A program made the translations under genes and the position numbers. From the NCBI GenBank assembly GCA_963662155.1, contig OY759268.1, forward strand, positions 1,211,001-1,275,000: 64,000 bases of DNA, read 5' to 3'. A model generated the notes under the pieces. The model had not been told where the DNA came from. It worked only from the letters and a program-made list of their open reading frames with translations, and did no database searches. This document shows positions 26,185-37,823 of the stretch, in pieces. Numbering within the stretch: the first letter of the stretch is position 1; every line of letters starts with the position of its first letter. The DNA comes from Lamellibrachia columna. Lineage: Eukaryota; Annelida; Polychaeta; Sabellida; Siboglinidae.

Positions 26185-26955
26185 ATCTTAGTGATCCTCA
26201 ACCTAACCTCACGGTTCTCCATTGCCATTATCTTAGTGATCCTCAACCTAACCTCACGGTTCTCCATTGCCATTATCTTAGTGATCCTCAACCTAACCTC
26301 ACGGTTCTCCATTGCCATTATCTTAGTGATCCTCAACCTAACCTCACGGTTCTCCATTGCCATTATCTTAGTGATCCTCAGCCTAACCTCACGGTTCTCC
26401 GTTGCCATTATCTTAGTGATCCTCAACCTAACCTCACGGTTCTCCGTTGCCATTATCTTAGTGACCCTCAACCTAACTTCACGGTTCTCCATTGCCATTA
26501 TCTTAGTGATCCTCAACCTAACCTCACGGTTCTCCATTGCCATTATCTTAGTGATCCTCAACCTAACCTCACGGTTCTCCGTTGCCATTATCTTAGTGAT
26601 CCTCAACCTAACCTCACGGTTCTCCGTTGCCATTATCTTAGTGATCCTCAACCTAACTTCACGGTTCTCCATTGCCATTATCTTAGTGATCCTCAACCTA
26701 ACCTCACGGTTCTCCATTGCCATTATCTTAGTGATCCTCAACCTAACCTCACGGTTCTCCGTTGCCATTATCTTAGTGATCCTCAACCTAACCTCACGGT
26801 TCTCCGTTGCCATTATCTTAGTGATCCTCAACCTAACTTCACGGTTCTCCATTGCCATTATCTTAGTGATCCTCAACCTAACCTCACGGTTCTCCGTTGC
26901 CATTATCTTAGTGATCCTCAACCTAACTTCACGGTTCTCCATTGCCATTATCCGC
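26185..26955. repeat. Minisatellite, 45-bp unit, 17 copies, open on both strands
   Basis: Units ATCTTAGTGATCCTCAACCT then AACCTCACGGTTCTCC(A/G)TTGCCATT. A 15-codon unit gives long frames on plus (ILVILNLTSRFSIAI) and minus (MENREVRLRITKIMA). Substitutions are few and show no bias to third positions, so coding is unlikely. Confidence 0.96.
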
Positions 26956-27009
26956 AGTGCACGTTAAGTCAGGTGCGTTACATCAAGTTTTGCTTACGCC
27001 ATGGCGCAT

Positions 27010-27500
27010 AAAACAACAACTGAAATGTAATTGCTTAAAACCGAATGACAACTGACTGCAACGACAGACCACAGTCCCCAACTTTTAATCCAATTTAAGG
27101 CGTTTGAAATAAATTTTAAATGGCACCTTTGCTGATTGAATCGCCCAGCGAATCGTACTCGTTGGCTGGCGGAGTAACACAAATAATCGTACTCGTTGGC
27201 TGGCAGAGTAACACAAATAATCGGACGCGGCCAAAGGTCTTGTCCGATTACTCGTACAATTCAAAGGTGATTCACATCGCAAAAGTGACATTTAGCATAA
27301 TACTTATCCAATTTTGGGATTTATTGCACAAGCAGACAATATACTCTACTCCGATGCAGGTAAACAAATGCAGTCATGATGTCATAATCGTCCACGCGTG
27401 TGATTATGACGGAACTATTTGTTAACGCTATGACGAGCCGTTACGTACAAAATGGCGCATGCGATAACGACGGGATTACTGTTTTGACGGCGTCCAGACT
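27010..27500. mobile_element. Unclassified dispersed repeat, copy 1
   Basis: Shares segments with 55,720-56,040. One is AAAACCGAATGACAACTGAC then TGCAACGACAGA (27,037 against 55,918). The other is GATTATGACGGAACTATTTG then TTAACG (27,401 against 55,788). The two segments come in opposite order in the two places. This copy also has a local 34-bp duplication with TCGTACTCGTTGGCTGGC. The class is unknown; no coding capacity is seen. Confidence 0.5.
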
Positions 27501-27519
27501 TTCTAGCGCTGGCCCCAAT

Positions 27520-27930
27520 CACAAACACAAGACACCTGGATGGCAACAGGTCAAGGAAGCCAATCACAAAGACAAGACACCTGGATGGCAAGAGGTCAAG
27601 GAAGCCAATCACAAACACAAGACACCTAGATGGCAACAGGTCAAGGAAGCCAATCACAAACACAAGACACCTAGATGGCAAGAGGTCAAGGAAGCCAATC
27701 ACAAACACAAGACACCTAGATGGCAAGAGGTCAAGGAAGCCAATCACAAACATAAGACACCTAGATGGCAAGAGGTCAAGGAAGCCAATCACAAACACAA
27801 GACACCTAGATGGCAAGAGGTCAAGGAAGCCAATCACAAACACAAGACACCTAGATGGCAAGAGGTCAAGGAAGTCAATCACAAACACAAGACACCTAGA
27901 TGGCAAGAGGTCAAGGAAGCCATTCACTTA
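27520..27930 (-). repeat. Minisatellite, 45-bp unit, 9 copies, derived from a LINE 3' tail
   Basis: Units CACCTAGATGGCAAGAGGTC then AAGGAAGCCAATCACAAACACAAGA. The core resembles the 3' end of the CR1-like LINE at 53.2 kb (CCAGATGGCAAGTGGACAAG then GAAGCCATTGG), and the array runs directly into such a tail at 27.93 kb. The copy at 37,824-38,160 belongs to the duplicated block. Confidence 0.92.
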
Positions 27931-28010
27931 TCAACCATTTTTCGTTGATGTGTGAACCGTCCTTTTGAGATATTTGTCAATTTTGTTTTAAAACATATTC
28001 ACGCTACTTA
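27925..28010 (-). mobile_element. CR1-like LINE 3' end fragment
   Basis: Colinear with 53,205-53,315: AAGGAAGCCATT-ACTTATC, then GATGTGTG-ACCGTCC, TTGAGATATTTGTCAATT, and TTTTAAAACATATTCACGCT. It holds only the last codons and 3' untranslated end. The second copy lies at 38,163-38,248. Confidence 0.75.
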
Positions 28011-28122
28011 TATTTACAGTACTGGTTTATAAACCAGTACGGTAGGCTTATATTTACAGTACTGGTTTATAAACCAGTACGGTAGGCTTATATTTACAGT
28101 ACTGGTTTATAAACCAGTACGC
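28009..28122. repeat. Three 40-bp repeats each with a 22-bp perfect palindrome
   Basis: The centre TACTGGTTTATAAACCAGTA (plus one G/C on each side) is a perfect palindrome repeated three times at 40-bp spacing. A second copy of the set is at 38,247-38,360. Its halves ACTGGTTT/AAACCAGT look like Grainyhead/CP2-type half-sites, by motif only. Confidence 0.9.
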
Positions 28123-28227
28123 CAGGCTTCACACGTGAAACAATGCGTTCACACGGCGTCATTAAATGTTTACTTTTTTCATTGTCGGCCCACAACTCGC
28201 TGGCTGAGCCATTGGTGTTAGCGGCCC

Positions 28228-28302
28228 GAGCGTTGTTACAATTGTAACATCCCCTATACAATTGTAACAACTTGCCCCAATACAATTGTAACAACTTGCC
28301 CC
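28228..28302. repeat. Three GTTACAATTGTAAC-type palindromes
   Basis: GTTACAATTGTAAC at about 28235, followed by two TACAATTGTAACAACTTGCC units. ACAATTGT is itself palindromic and resembles a paired SOX-type site. The duplicate lies at about 38,466-38,540. Confidence 0.75.
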
Positions 28303-28515
28303 AGATACATTTTTTAAACGCACGTGGACGATAACAAATCCTGAAATTCAGTTTAACTTCTACTTGGCATAACTTATGCTATATAGTATATATGTTTCAA
28401 ATTTCAGTCACGAAGCATAACAAGTGGCTGCGTATAGCAAGAAAAGTTTTATGTGTTGAAAAGTCATTTTTGTCCACACCTCGGTAATTTCGTCTTCATA
28501 ACTCCCGATTTTTGG

Positions 28516-28800
28516 ACAGTGTGTCCGCTGGTGGACTTCCAACTAACTACTGTCGACAGTGTCTCCGCTGGTGGACTTCCAACCAACTACAGTCGACAGT
28601 GTCTCCGCTGGTGGACTTTCAACCAACGACTGTCGACAGTGTGTCCACTGGTGGACTTTCAACCAACTACTGTCGACAGTGTCTCCGCTGGTGGACTTTC
28701 AACCAACTACTGTCGACAGTGTCTCCGCTGGTGGACTTTCAACCAACTACTGTCGACAGTGTGTCCGCTGGTGGACTTTCAACCAATGACTGTCGATTGT
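28516..28800. repeat. Minisatellite, 40-bp unit, 7 copies
   Basis: GTGT(C/G)TCCGCTGGTGGACTT then TCAACCAACTACTGTCGACA. The duplicate is at 38,754-39,038. A related TGGTGGACTT core recurs at 31.2 kb. Confidence 0.95.
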
Positions 28801-29315
28801 GATTCCATATGTGTGCTACATTTTCGTAAAACGACTCTATAACAACCTGCCCTTATATACAACTAGCCCCGGTCTCTCCTAAAGTTATTCCGCGCAGTAC
28901 CTCATTGAAATTAAAGCGTTAACATTGTGTGAAACACTCTTGTCTTTATGTTTCTTTTTGTAATTGAATTCTACGGTACTGATAAATGCTTCGTTCATCC
29001 AACTTTTAGAGCGAAGTCATTGCAATTGCCAAAATAAGAAAAAATCAGATTGAGCAACTGCAAAATATCAAACACTTTGATTAATTAATATGGTTTTACA
29101 CTAAAGCATCTATGCATATTTTACTAACGGTACATCTATATTAGTTTAACGCAGAAGAAGAACAAATAATAATATGTTCTAACGCTTTACTTAGAGAAAA
29201 CAGCCGAAAGAAGGCGTGCGTGGACAAAGGGAACACGTTTGATACTTCCAACGCCTCAATTCATTGAATAAGGCTCGTTGATGTTCACATCTTTAGTGTG
29301 CGTGCGTGGGTGCGT
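28801..29315. other. Unique spacer left of the inverted-repeat arm
   Basis: AT-rich unique sequence (duplicated at 39,039-39,553) ending in a short GTGCGTGCG run. No gene recognised. Confidence 0.5.
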
Positions 29316-30944
29316 GAGTAGTATATGGGGGCATATGAAGGCTTAAAAATGGGCAGATTTTAGGACTCATTCTGATTGGTTGAAATTTGAAATGGAGCGT
29401 TCTGATTGGTCGTGCGCTTATTGCCGCTAGGGGCGCCACCGTATAATCCCGTATTATCGCTCAAGGGCAGATTTTGGGGCACTTTCTGATTGGTCGAGAG
29501 CAGTTTCACCACTAGGGGCGCCACAAGGGGTTCATTCTGATTGGTCGAGAGCAGTCACGTGACATATGACGTCACAGCTATTTGCATAAATTAGCATAAA
29601 TTACCAAAAATCGCACTCCTTTGCGGTCATACTGTCACCAGGGGCAACACAGGGACTCATTCTGATTGGTCGAGAGCCGTCACATGACCTATGACGCCTA
29701 TATTTGCATAAATTAGCATATATTGCACCCTTTTCTGGTGAAACTGTCACCAGGAGGCGCTACGGGTCAAGTGTGTCGACGGTTTGTGACCTAGTTTCGA
29801 CTGTTCTGATTGGTCGAGAGCCTTTTGTGGTGAAACCGTCACCAGGGGGCGCTACCGGTCAATTGTATCGACGGTTTGTGACATTGTTTCGACTGTTCTG
29901 ATTGGTCGAGAGCCGTCACGTGACATATGACGTCACAGCTCATTTGCATAAATTTACATAAATTTGCATAAATTACACCGTTTTGTAGTGAAACCGCCGC
30001 CAGGGGCGCCACGAGGTAATCCCCTATTATCGCCCTTGAGGCACTGTTTTGCTGTAATGTTGTCGCCAGGGGGCGCTACGGATCAAGTGTGTCGACGGTT
30101 CTGATTTGTCGAGAGCCGTCACAAGTGTGAATACAATTGTCAGTTGGGGTTAGGGTTAGTAACCCTAATTCTGTCGTCTGTAGTGAACCCTAATACGGAC
30201 CCTGTAGGGTTAGTAACCCTAATGAAAGGTCAAAGGTCACCGACCTTTTGCACTGATACAATTGCCAGTTAGGGTTAGGGTTAGTAACCCAAATTCTATC
30301 GTCTGTAGTGAACCCTAATATGAACCCTATAGGGTTAGTAACCCTAATGAAAGGTCAAAGGTCAAAGATCACCGACCTTTTGTATTTATTCAATTGCCAG
30401 TTAGGGTTAGGGTTAGTAACCCTAATTCTGTCGTCTTCATTTTAATACTGACAATTATGACGCGCTTTTCGAGACGTGTCTGGGTACCGAACCGGTTTGA
30501 ACCGGTTTCATGTAGTGTTTTTCTTCTTTTCTGGAACGTTCGAACGACGTCATGGAATTGTCCATGCTCACGAAAAGAAACACCATCCCGCATTTTCACC
30601 CTGCTAGCAGATTGAAACCTAGCGGACGAAAGTTCGTGCATGCAGCGGGAAAAACGTAGCCGTGCATGTAAGCTATGCTACGCATATCGCATCGTTGCAT
30701 TATACCTTTCGACGTATTTCGCTTCGCGTCGACATCTACATACCGCCTATTTCACCACGAGTCTGCAAGAACACCGCGAGGTCAAAAGGTCAAGGTCAAG
30801 GTCAACAAAACAAACACCGTCGCTTTCTGGAACGTTCGAACGAAGTCACGCCTTTTCACCCTGCTAGCAGACTGAAACCTAGCGGACGAAAGTTCAGCGG
30901 GAAAAACACGGGAAAAACCCAGAAAAAGTGCATCGTCAGCAAAC

Positions 30945-31168
30945 TTTCAGGGTAAACTGTAGGAGGTATGGGTAAATTGTAGGAATTATGGGTAAACTGT
31001 AGGAGTTATGGGTAACCTGTAGGAATTATGGGTAAACTGTAGGAGTTATGGGTAACCTGTAGGAATTATGGGTAAACTGTAGGAGTTATGGGTAACCTGT
31101 AGGAATTATGGGTAAACTGTAGGAGTTATGGGTAAACTGTAGGAGGTACGGGTAAACTGTAGGAAGGC
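30945..31168. repeat. Minisatellite, 18-19-bp unit, about 12 copies
   Basis: TATGGGTAAACTGTAGGAGT alternating with TATGGGTAACCTGTAGGAAT, a dimeric higher-order pattern. Duplicate at 41,183-41,406; inverted counterpart at 50,645-50,860. Confidence 0.95.
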
Positions 31169-31316
31169 TTGTGCGCTTCCACTCGTCTTGTCGTTTTTGA
31201 CATTGGTCAGGCGCTGTTGGTGGACTTTGACTTGTGCGCTCCCACTCGTCTTGTCTCTTTTCACACTGGTCAGTCGCTGTTGGTGGACTTTGTGCTATGC
31301 GCGTGCTGTGCGTCAG

Positions 31317-31372
31317 AACCGGTTCAAACCGGTTCAAACCGGTTCAAACTGGTTCAAACCGGTTCAAACCGG
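31317..31372 (+). promoter_or_regulatory. Array of Grainyhead-like AACCGGTT sites at 10-bp spacing
   Basis: Five repeats of AACCGGTTCA (one with AACTGGTT). AACCGGTT is the established Grainyhead/CP2 binding core. The same array is at 41,555-41,610. The inverted arm has AACCGGTTAA repeats at 50,445-50,500. Binding is inferred. Confidence 0.5.
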
Positions 31373-31429
31373 GAAAAACCCAGGAAACAAGTGCACCGTC
31401 AGCAGTGGCGACTGACTTGTGCGTTCCCG

Positions 31430-33135
31430 TTCCCACGCGGCAGACATTTACCACTGTGTGATATGCGTGGAGACATTGACCACAATGTGACATACATGAA
31501 GACATTGACTGCTATGTGACATGTATGGATACATTTATCGCTGTGTGATATGTATGGAGACGTTCACCACCATGTGATATGTGTGGAGACATTTACCCCT
31601 GTGTGATATGTATGGAGACATTTGACACCATGTGGTATGCATGAAGACATTGACTGTCAAGTGACATGCATGGAGACATTGACCGTCATGTGATATGCAT
31701 GGAGACATTTACCACTGTGTGATATGTATGGAGACAATTGACACCATGTGACATGCATGGAGACATTTACAACTGAGTGATATGCGTGGAGACATTGACC
31801 ACAACGTGACATGCATGAAGACATTGACTGCTATGTGATATGTATGGATACATTTACCGCTGTGTGATATGTATGGAGACGTTCATCACCATGTAATATG
31901 TGCCGAGACATTTACCCCTATGTGATATGTATGGAGACATTTGACACCATGTGATATGCGTGTAGACATTGACCGTCATTTGACATGCATGGAGACATTT
32001 ACCACTGTATGATATGTATGGAGACATTTGACACCATGTGATATGCGTGGAGACATTGACCACCATGTGACATGCATGGAGACATTGACCACCATGTGAC
32101 ATGCATGGATACATTGACCGCTGTGTGATATGCATGGAGATATTGACCACCATGTGGTATGCATGGAGATATTTACCACTGTGTGATATAGAGACATTGA
32201 CCGCCATGTGACATGTATGGAGACATTTGACACCATGTGGAATGCATGGAGACATTGACTGTCATATGACATGCGTGGAGACATTGACTACCATGTGACG
32301 TGCATGGAGACATTGACCGTTATGTGACATGCATGGAGACATTGACTTCCATATGACATGCATAGGGACATTTACCACTGTGTGATATGTATGGAGACAT
32401 TTGACACCATGTGACATGCATGGAGACATTTACCAATGTGTGATATGCGTGGAGACATTGACCACAATGTGACATGCATGGAGACATTGACTGCTATGTG
32501 ACGTGTATGTAGACATTTACCACTATGTGGTATGTATGGAGACGTTTACCACCATGTGACATGCATGGAGAAATTTACCACTGTATGATATGTATGGAGA
32601 CATTTTACACCATGTGATATGCATGGAGACATTGACCGCCATGTGACATGCATGGTGAAATTGACCACCATATGATATGCATGGAGACATTTGAAACCAT
32701 TTGATATGCATGGAGACATTGACTAACATGTGACATGCATGGAGACATTGACCACCATGTGACATGTATAGAGAAATTGACCGCCATGTGACATGCATGG
32801 ATACATTTACCGCTGTGTGACATGTATGCAGACATTCACAATCATGTGATATGTGTGGAGACATTTACGCCTGTGTGATATGTATGGAGACATTTGACAT
32901 CATGTGATATGCGTGGATACATTGACCGTCATGTGACATGCATGGAGACATTTACCACTGTGTGATATGTATGCAGACATTGACCGCCATATGGTATGCA
33001 TGGAGACATTGACCGCCAAGTGACATGCATGGAGACATCGACTGCCATGTGACATGCATGGAGACATTCACCACCATGTGATACGTGTGGAGACATTTAC
33101 CACTGTGTGATATTCGTGGAGACATTGAACACAAC
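31430..33135 (-). repeat. About 29-30-bp minisatellite, minus orientation
   Basis: Units on the minus strand are GTCTCCATGCATGTCACATG then GTGGTCAAT, with many variants (CATACATATCACAC, GGTGTCAA). About 58 units. Duplicate at 41,668-43,373. The same family in plus orientation is at 34,520-35,505 and elsewhere. Confidence 0.95.
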
Positions 33136-33260
33136 TTGAAGAAAACAAGACACTGTCATACGCAACTTGAAGAAAACAAGACACTGTCACACACAACTTG
33201 AAGAAAACAAGACATTGTCACACACAACTTGAAGAAAACAAGACATTGTCATACACAAAG
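33130..33260. repeat. Short tandem repeat, about 29-bp unit, 4 copies
   Basis: CACACAACTTGAAGAAAACA then AGACATTGT, four copies. Duplicate at 43,368-43,498. Confidence 0.93.
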
Positions 33261-33329
33261 TTTCAATGCAGGCTATCTACGAGCCAACAACTATGAGATG
33301 ATAGGGTTGGCAAACAGCACTGTCTCGAT

Positions 33330-33695
33330 GCAGGCTATCTAGGGTTATACAACCGATAACAGGTTGGGGTTACACCTAGGGTTATACAGCCTACAACAGG
33401 TTGGGGTTATACAACCGACAACAGGTTGGGGTTACACCTTTTTCCCTACCGCCGCCGCCACGGAGCACTGTGCACGTGTTGTGCGTCAGAACCGGTTCAA
33501 ACCGGTCGTGTAGGGTTATACAACCGACAACAGGTTGGGTTTACCCCTTTTTGCAGGCTATCTAGTGTTATACAACCGACAATAGGTTGGGGTTACATTT
33601 TTTTCCGTACCGCTGCCGCCACGGAGCTGGTAGGGTTGTGCAAACAGCACTGTCTGGATGCAGTGTATCTAGGGTTATACAACCGACAAAAGGTT
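33330..33695. repeat. Dispersed short repeats GGGTTATACAACCGACAACA
   Basis: Five to six copies of GGGTTATACAACCGACAACA then GGTTGGGGTTACA, mixed with GCAGGCTATCTAG and a CCGCCGCCACGGAGC motif, plus an AACCGGTTCAAACCGGT pair near 33,490. Duplicate at 43,568-43,933. Confidence 0.85.
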
Positions 33696-35702
33696 GACGA
33701 GTGGGAGCGTACAAGTTAAAGTATGTCAACAGTGGCTGACCAATGTCAAATAGACCAATCTTACAACTTACACTTTTTTCACAACACAAACTTTCAAAAC
33801 ATGTGTGTGTGTGCGGTGAAGCAAACTTCCAACTTGCAAACTTTCATAACATAAACTTGTCACATCACAAACTTCCAACTTAAAAATGTTCATAACACAA
33901 ACTTTCAAAACATGTGTGTGCGGTGAAGCAAGCTTCCAACTTACAAACTTTCATAACATAAACTTTCAAAACGTGAACTTTTCACATCACAAACTTCCAA
34001 CTTACAAATTTTCATGACACAAACTTTCAAAACATGTGTGTGCGGTGAAGCAAACTTCCAACTTACAAACTTTCATAACATAAACTTTCAAAACATGTGT
34101 GCGCGGTGAAGCAAACTTCCAATTTGTAAACTTCCAAAGCACAAACTTCCAACTGGCAGACTTCCAACTCGCAAACTTCACACAACTTCGTACAACTTTG
34201 CACAACTTCACACAACTTTACACAACTTCACAGGCGTGGAGTGGAGTGGAGAACTTCCAATATGCAAACTTCCAAAGCTAAAACTTCCAACTTGCAGACT
34301 TCCAACTCGCAAACTTCACACAAAATGTGTGTGCGGTGAAGCAAACTTCCAACTTACAAACTTTCATAACATAAACTTTCAAAACGTGTGTGTGTGTGAC
34401 GTGAAGCAAACTTCCAACTTACACATTTCTCACAACACAAACTTTCAAAACATGTGTGTGCGGTGAAGCAAACTTCCAAAACTTCCAACTTACAAACTTT
34501 CATAACATAAACTTTCAAAAATGGCGGTCAATTTCTCCATGCATGTCACATGGTTGTCAATGTATCCATGCATGTCACATGGTAGTCAATGTCTCCATGC
34601 ATATCACATGGTGTCAAATGTCTCCATGCATATCACATGGTGGTCAATGTCTCCATGCATGTCACATGGTGGTCAATGTCTCCACGCATATCACATGGTG
34701 TCAAATGTCTCCATACATATCACACAGTGGTAAATGTCTCCATGCATGTCAAATGACGGTCAATGTCTACACCCATATCACATGGTGTCAAATGTCTCCA
34801 TACATATCACACAGCGGTAAATGTATCCATGCATGTCACATGGCGGTCAATTTCTCTATACATGTCACATGGTAGTCAATGTCTCCATGCATATCAAATG
34901 GTATTAAAAGTCTCCATGCATATCATATGGTGGTCAATGTCACCATGCATGTCACATGGCGGTCAATGTCTCCATGCATATCACATGGTGTAAAATGTCT
35001 CCATACATATCACACAGTGGTAAATGTCTCCACACATATCACATGGTGGTAAACGTCTCCATACATACCACATAGTGGTAAATGTCTACATACACGTCAC
35101 ATAGCAGTCAATGTCTCCATGCATGTCAAATTGTGGTCAATGTCTCCACGCATATCACACATTTGGTAAATGTCTCCATACATATCACACAGTGGTAAAT
35201 GACCCTATGCATGTCACATGGCGGTCAATGTCTCCATGCACGTCACATGACGGTCAATGTCTCCATGCACGTCACATGGCAGTCAATGTCTCCACGCATG
35301 TCATATGGCAGTCAATGTCTCCATGCATTCCACATGGTGTCAAATGTCTCCATACATGTCACATGGCGGTCAATGTCTCCACATCACACAGTGGTAAATA
35401 TCTCCATGCATACCACATGGTGGTCAATGTCTCCATACATATCACACAGCGGTCAATGTATCCATGCATGTCACATGGTGTCAAATGTCTCCATGCATAC
35501 CATGTCAAAAAGACAAGACAAGTGGGAGCGCACAAGCTAAAGTCCACCAACAGTACCTGACCAATGTCAAAAAGACAAAACGAGTGGGAGCGCACAAGTC
35601 AAAGTCTACCAACAGTGACTGACCAATGTCAAAAAGACAAGACGAGTGGGAGCGCACAAGTTAAAGTCTGCCAACAGTGACTGACCAATATTAAAAAGAC
35701 AA
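33696..35702 (+). repeat. 2.0-kb higher-order unit A
   Basis: The unit begins GACGAGTGGGAGCGTACAAG. It holds an array of AACTTCCAACTTACAAACTT and CATAACATAAACTTTCAAAA with GTGTGTGCGGTGAAGCAAAC. Then follow about 34 plus-strand 29-bp units (GTCTCCATGCATGTCACATG...), and it ends with three repeats of GTGGGAGCGCACAAG...ACCAATGTCAAAAAGACAA. Duplicate at 43,934-45,940. Confidence 0.92.
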
Positions 35703-37823
35703 GACGAGTGGGAGCGTACAAGTTAAAGTATGTCAACAGTGGCTGACCAATGTCAAATAGACCAATCTTACAACTTACACTTTTTTCACAACACAAACTT
35801 TCAAAACATATGTGTGTGTGCGGTGAAGCAAACTTCCAACTTGCAAACTTTCATAACATAAACTTGTCACATCACAAACTTCCAACTTAAAAATGTTCAT
35901 AACACAAACTTTCAAAACATGTGTGTGCGGTGAAGCAAGCTTCCAACTTACAAACTTTCATAACATAAACTTTCAAAACGTGAACTTTTCACATCACAAA
36001 CTTCCAACTTACAAATTTTAATGACACAAACTTTCAAAACATGTGTGTGCGGTGAAGCAAACTTCCAACTTACAAACTTTCATAACATAAACTTTCAAAA
36101 CATGTGTGCGCGGTGAAGCAAACTTCCAATTTGCAAACTTTCATAACATAAACTTTCAAAACATGGGTGTGCGGTGAAGCAAACTTCCAACTTACAAACT
36201 TTCATAACATAAACTTTCATAACATAAACTTTCATAACATAAACTTTCAAAACATGTGTGTGCGGTGAAGCAAACTTCCAACTTACAAACTTTCATAACA
36301 TAAACTTTCAAAACATGTGTGCGCGGTGAAGCAAACTTCCAATTTGCAAACTTCCAAAGCACAAACTTCCAACTGGCAGACTTCCAACTCGCAAACTTCA
36401 CACAACTTCGTACAACTTTGCACAACTTCACACAACTTTACACAACTTCACAGGCGTGGAGTGGAGTGGAGAACTTCCAATATGCAAACTTCCAAAGCTA
36501 AAACTTCCAACTTGCAGACTTCCAACTCGCAAACTTCACACAAAATGTGTGTGCGGTGAAGCAAACTTCCAACTTACAAACTTTCATAACATAAACTTTC
36601 AAAACGTGTGTGTGTGTGACGTGAAGCAAACTTCCAACTTACACATTTTTCACAACACAAACTTTCAAAACATGTGTGTGCGGTGAAGCAAACTTCCAAA
36701 ACTTCCAACTTACAAACTTTCATAACATAAACTTTCAAAAATGGCGGTCAATTTCTCCATGCATGTCACATGGTTGTCAATGTATCCATGCATGTCACAT
36801 GGTAGTCAATGTCTCCATGCATATCACATGGTGTCAAATGTCTCCATGCATATCACATGGTGGTCAATGTCTCCATGCATGTCACATGGTGGTCAATGTC
36901 TCCACGCATATCACATGGTGTCAAATGTCTCCATACATATCACACAGTGGTAAATGTCTCCATGCATGTCAAATGACGGTCAATGTCTACACCCATATCA
37001 CATGGTGTCAAATGTCTCCATACATATCACACAGCGGTAAATGTATCCATGCATGTCACATGGCGGTCAATTTCTCTATACATGTCACATGGTAGTCAAT
37101 GTCTCCATGCATATCAAATGGTATTAAAAGTCTCCATGCATATCATATGGTGGTCAATGTCACCATGCATGTCACATGGCGGTCAATGTCTCCATGCATA
37201 TCACATGGTGTAAAATGTCTCCATACATATCACACAGTGGTAAATGTCTCCACACATATCACATGGTGGTAAACGTCTCCATACATACCACATAGTGGTA
37301 AATGTCTACATACACGTCACATAGCAGTCAATGTCTCCATGCATGTCAAATTGTGGTCAATGTCTCCACGCATATCACACATTGGTAAATGTCTCCATAC
37401 ATATCACACAGTGGTAAATGTCCCTATGCATGTCACATGGCGGTCAATGTCTCCATGCACGTCACATGACGGTCAATGTCTCCATGCACGTCACATGGCA
37501 GTCAATGTCTCCACGCATGTCATATGGCAGTCAATGTCTCCATGCATTCCACATGGTGTCAAATGTCTCCATACATGTCACATGGCGGTCAATGTCTCCA
37601 CATCACACAGTGGTAAATATCTCCATGCATACCACATGGTGGTCAATGTCTCCATACATATCACACAGCGGTCAATGTATCCATGCATGTCACATGGTGT
37701 CAAATGTCTCCATGCATACCATGTCAAAAAGACAAGACAAGTGGGAGCGCACAAGCTAAAGTCCACCAACAGTACCTGACCAATGTCAAAAAGACAAAAC
37801 GAGTGGGAGCGCACAAGTCAAAG
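35703..37823 (+). repeat. 2.2-kb higher-order unit B, cut by the duplication junction
   Basis: Same structure as unit A with a 213-bp internal expansion of the AACTTCC array (36,123-36,335) and a one-base deletion near 37,382. The intact version (2,219 bp) is 45,941-48,159 in copy 2. Confidence 0.92.

Larger units (their letters stand above)
29316..31430 (+). promoter_or_regulatory. Left arm of a long inverted repeat, dense in transcription-factor-like motifs
   Basis: Matches the reverse complement of 50,385-52,505. In order: CCAAT boxes as CTGATTGGTC (about eight between 29,369 and 30,100); seven CTCF-like cores all on the plus strand (29,423; 29,509; 29,636; 29,748; 29,840; 29,996; 30,062); two modules GTCACGTGAC + TGACGTCA + ATTTGCAT (29,554-29,587 and 29,915-29,969); three TTAGGG-rich palindromic blocks with DR1 sites AGGTCAAAGGTCA (30,227 and 30,352); TCAAGGTCAAGGTCA (30,788-30,802); CTGGAACGTTCGAACGA twice; an 18-19-bp array (30,950-31,165); and AACCGGTT repeats (31,317-31,370). 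No coding frame is convincing. Regulatory function is inferred from motifs alone; TATA or start sites are not evident. Confidence 0.55.
27586..37823. repeat. 10,238-bp tandem duplication, copy 1
   Basis: Every feature in this block recurs 10,238 bp further on. The junction at 37,823/37,824 joins CACAAGTCAAAG to TGGCAAGAGGTC, with one base (T) of possible overlap. It falls inside the 45-bp minisatellite on one side and inside the 2.2-kb unit on the other. At all sites I compared, including those that distinguish internal sub-copies, the two blocks were identical. Confidence 0.95.

Noticed and set aside
26160..26967. A 262-codon and a 343-codon frame over the 45-bp array as repeat proteins
   Set aside because: Open on both strands purely from the 45-bp period; substitutions not biased to third positions.
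30150..30425. True telomere or chromosome end
   Set aside because: Only two or three TTAGGG units per block, mixed with palindromes and DR1 motifs, and flanked by long other sequence.
29316..31430. Viral genome or integrated virus because of the promoter-like motif density
   Set aside because: No viral gene or recognisable protein-coding frame is present in or between the arms.
31854..37779. Numerous MSPCMSHGGQCLHAC-type frames as a gene family
   Set aside because: All are translations of the 29-bp array, with shifting frames and overlapping both strands.
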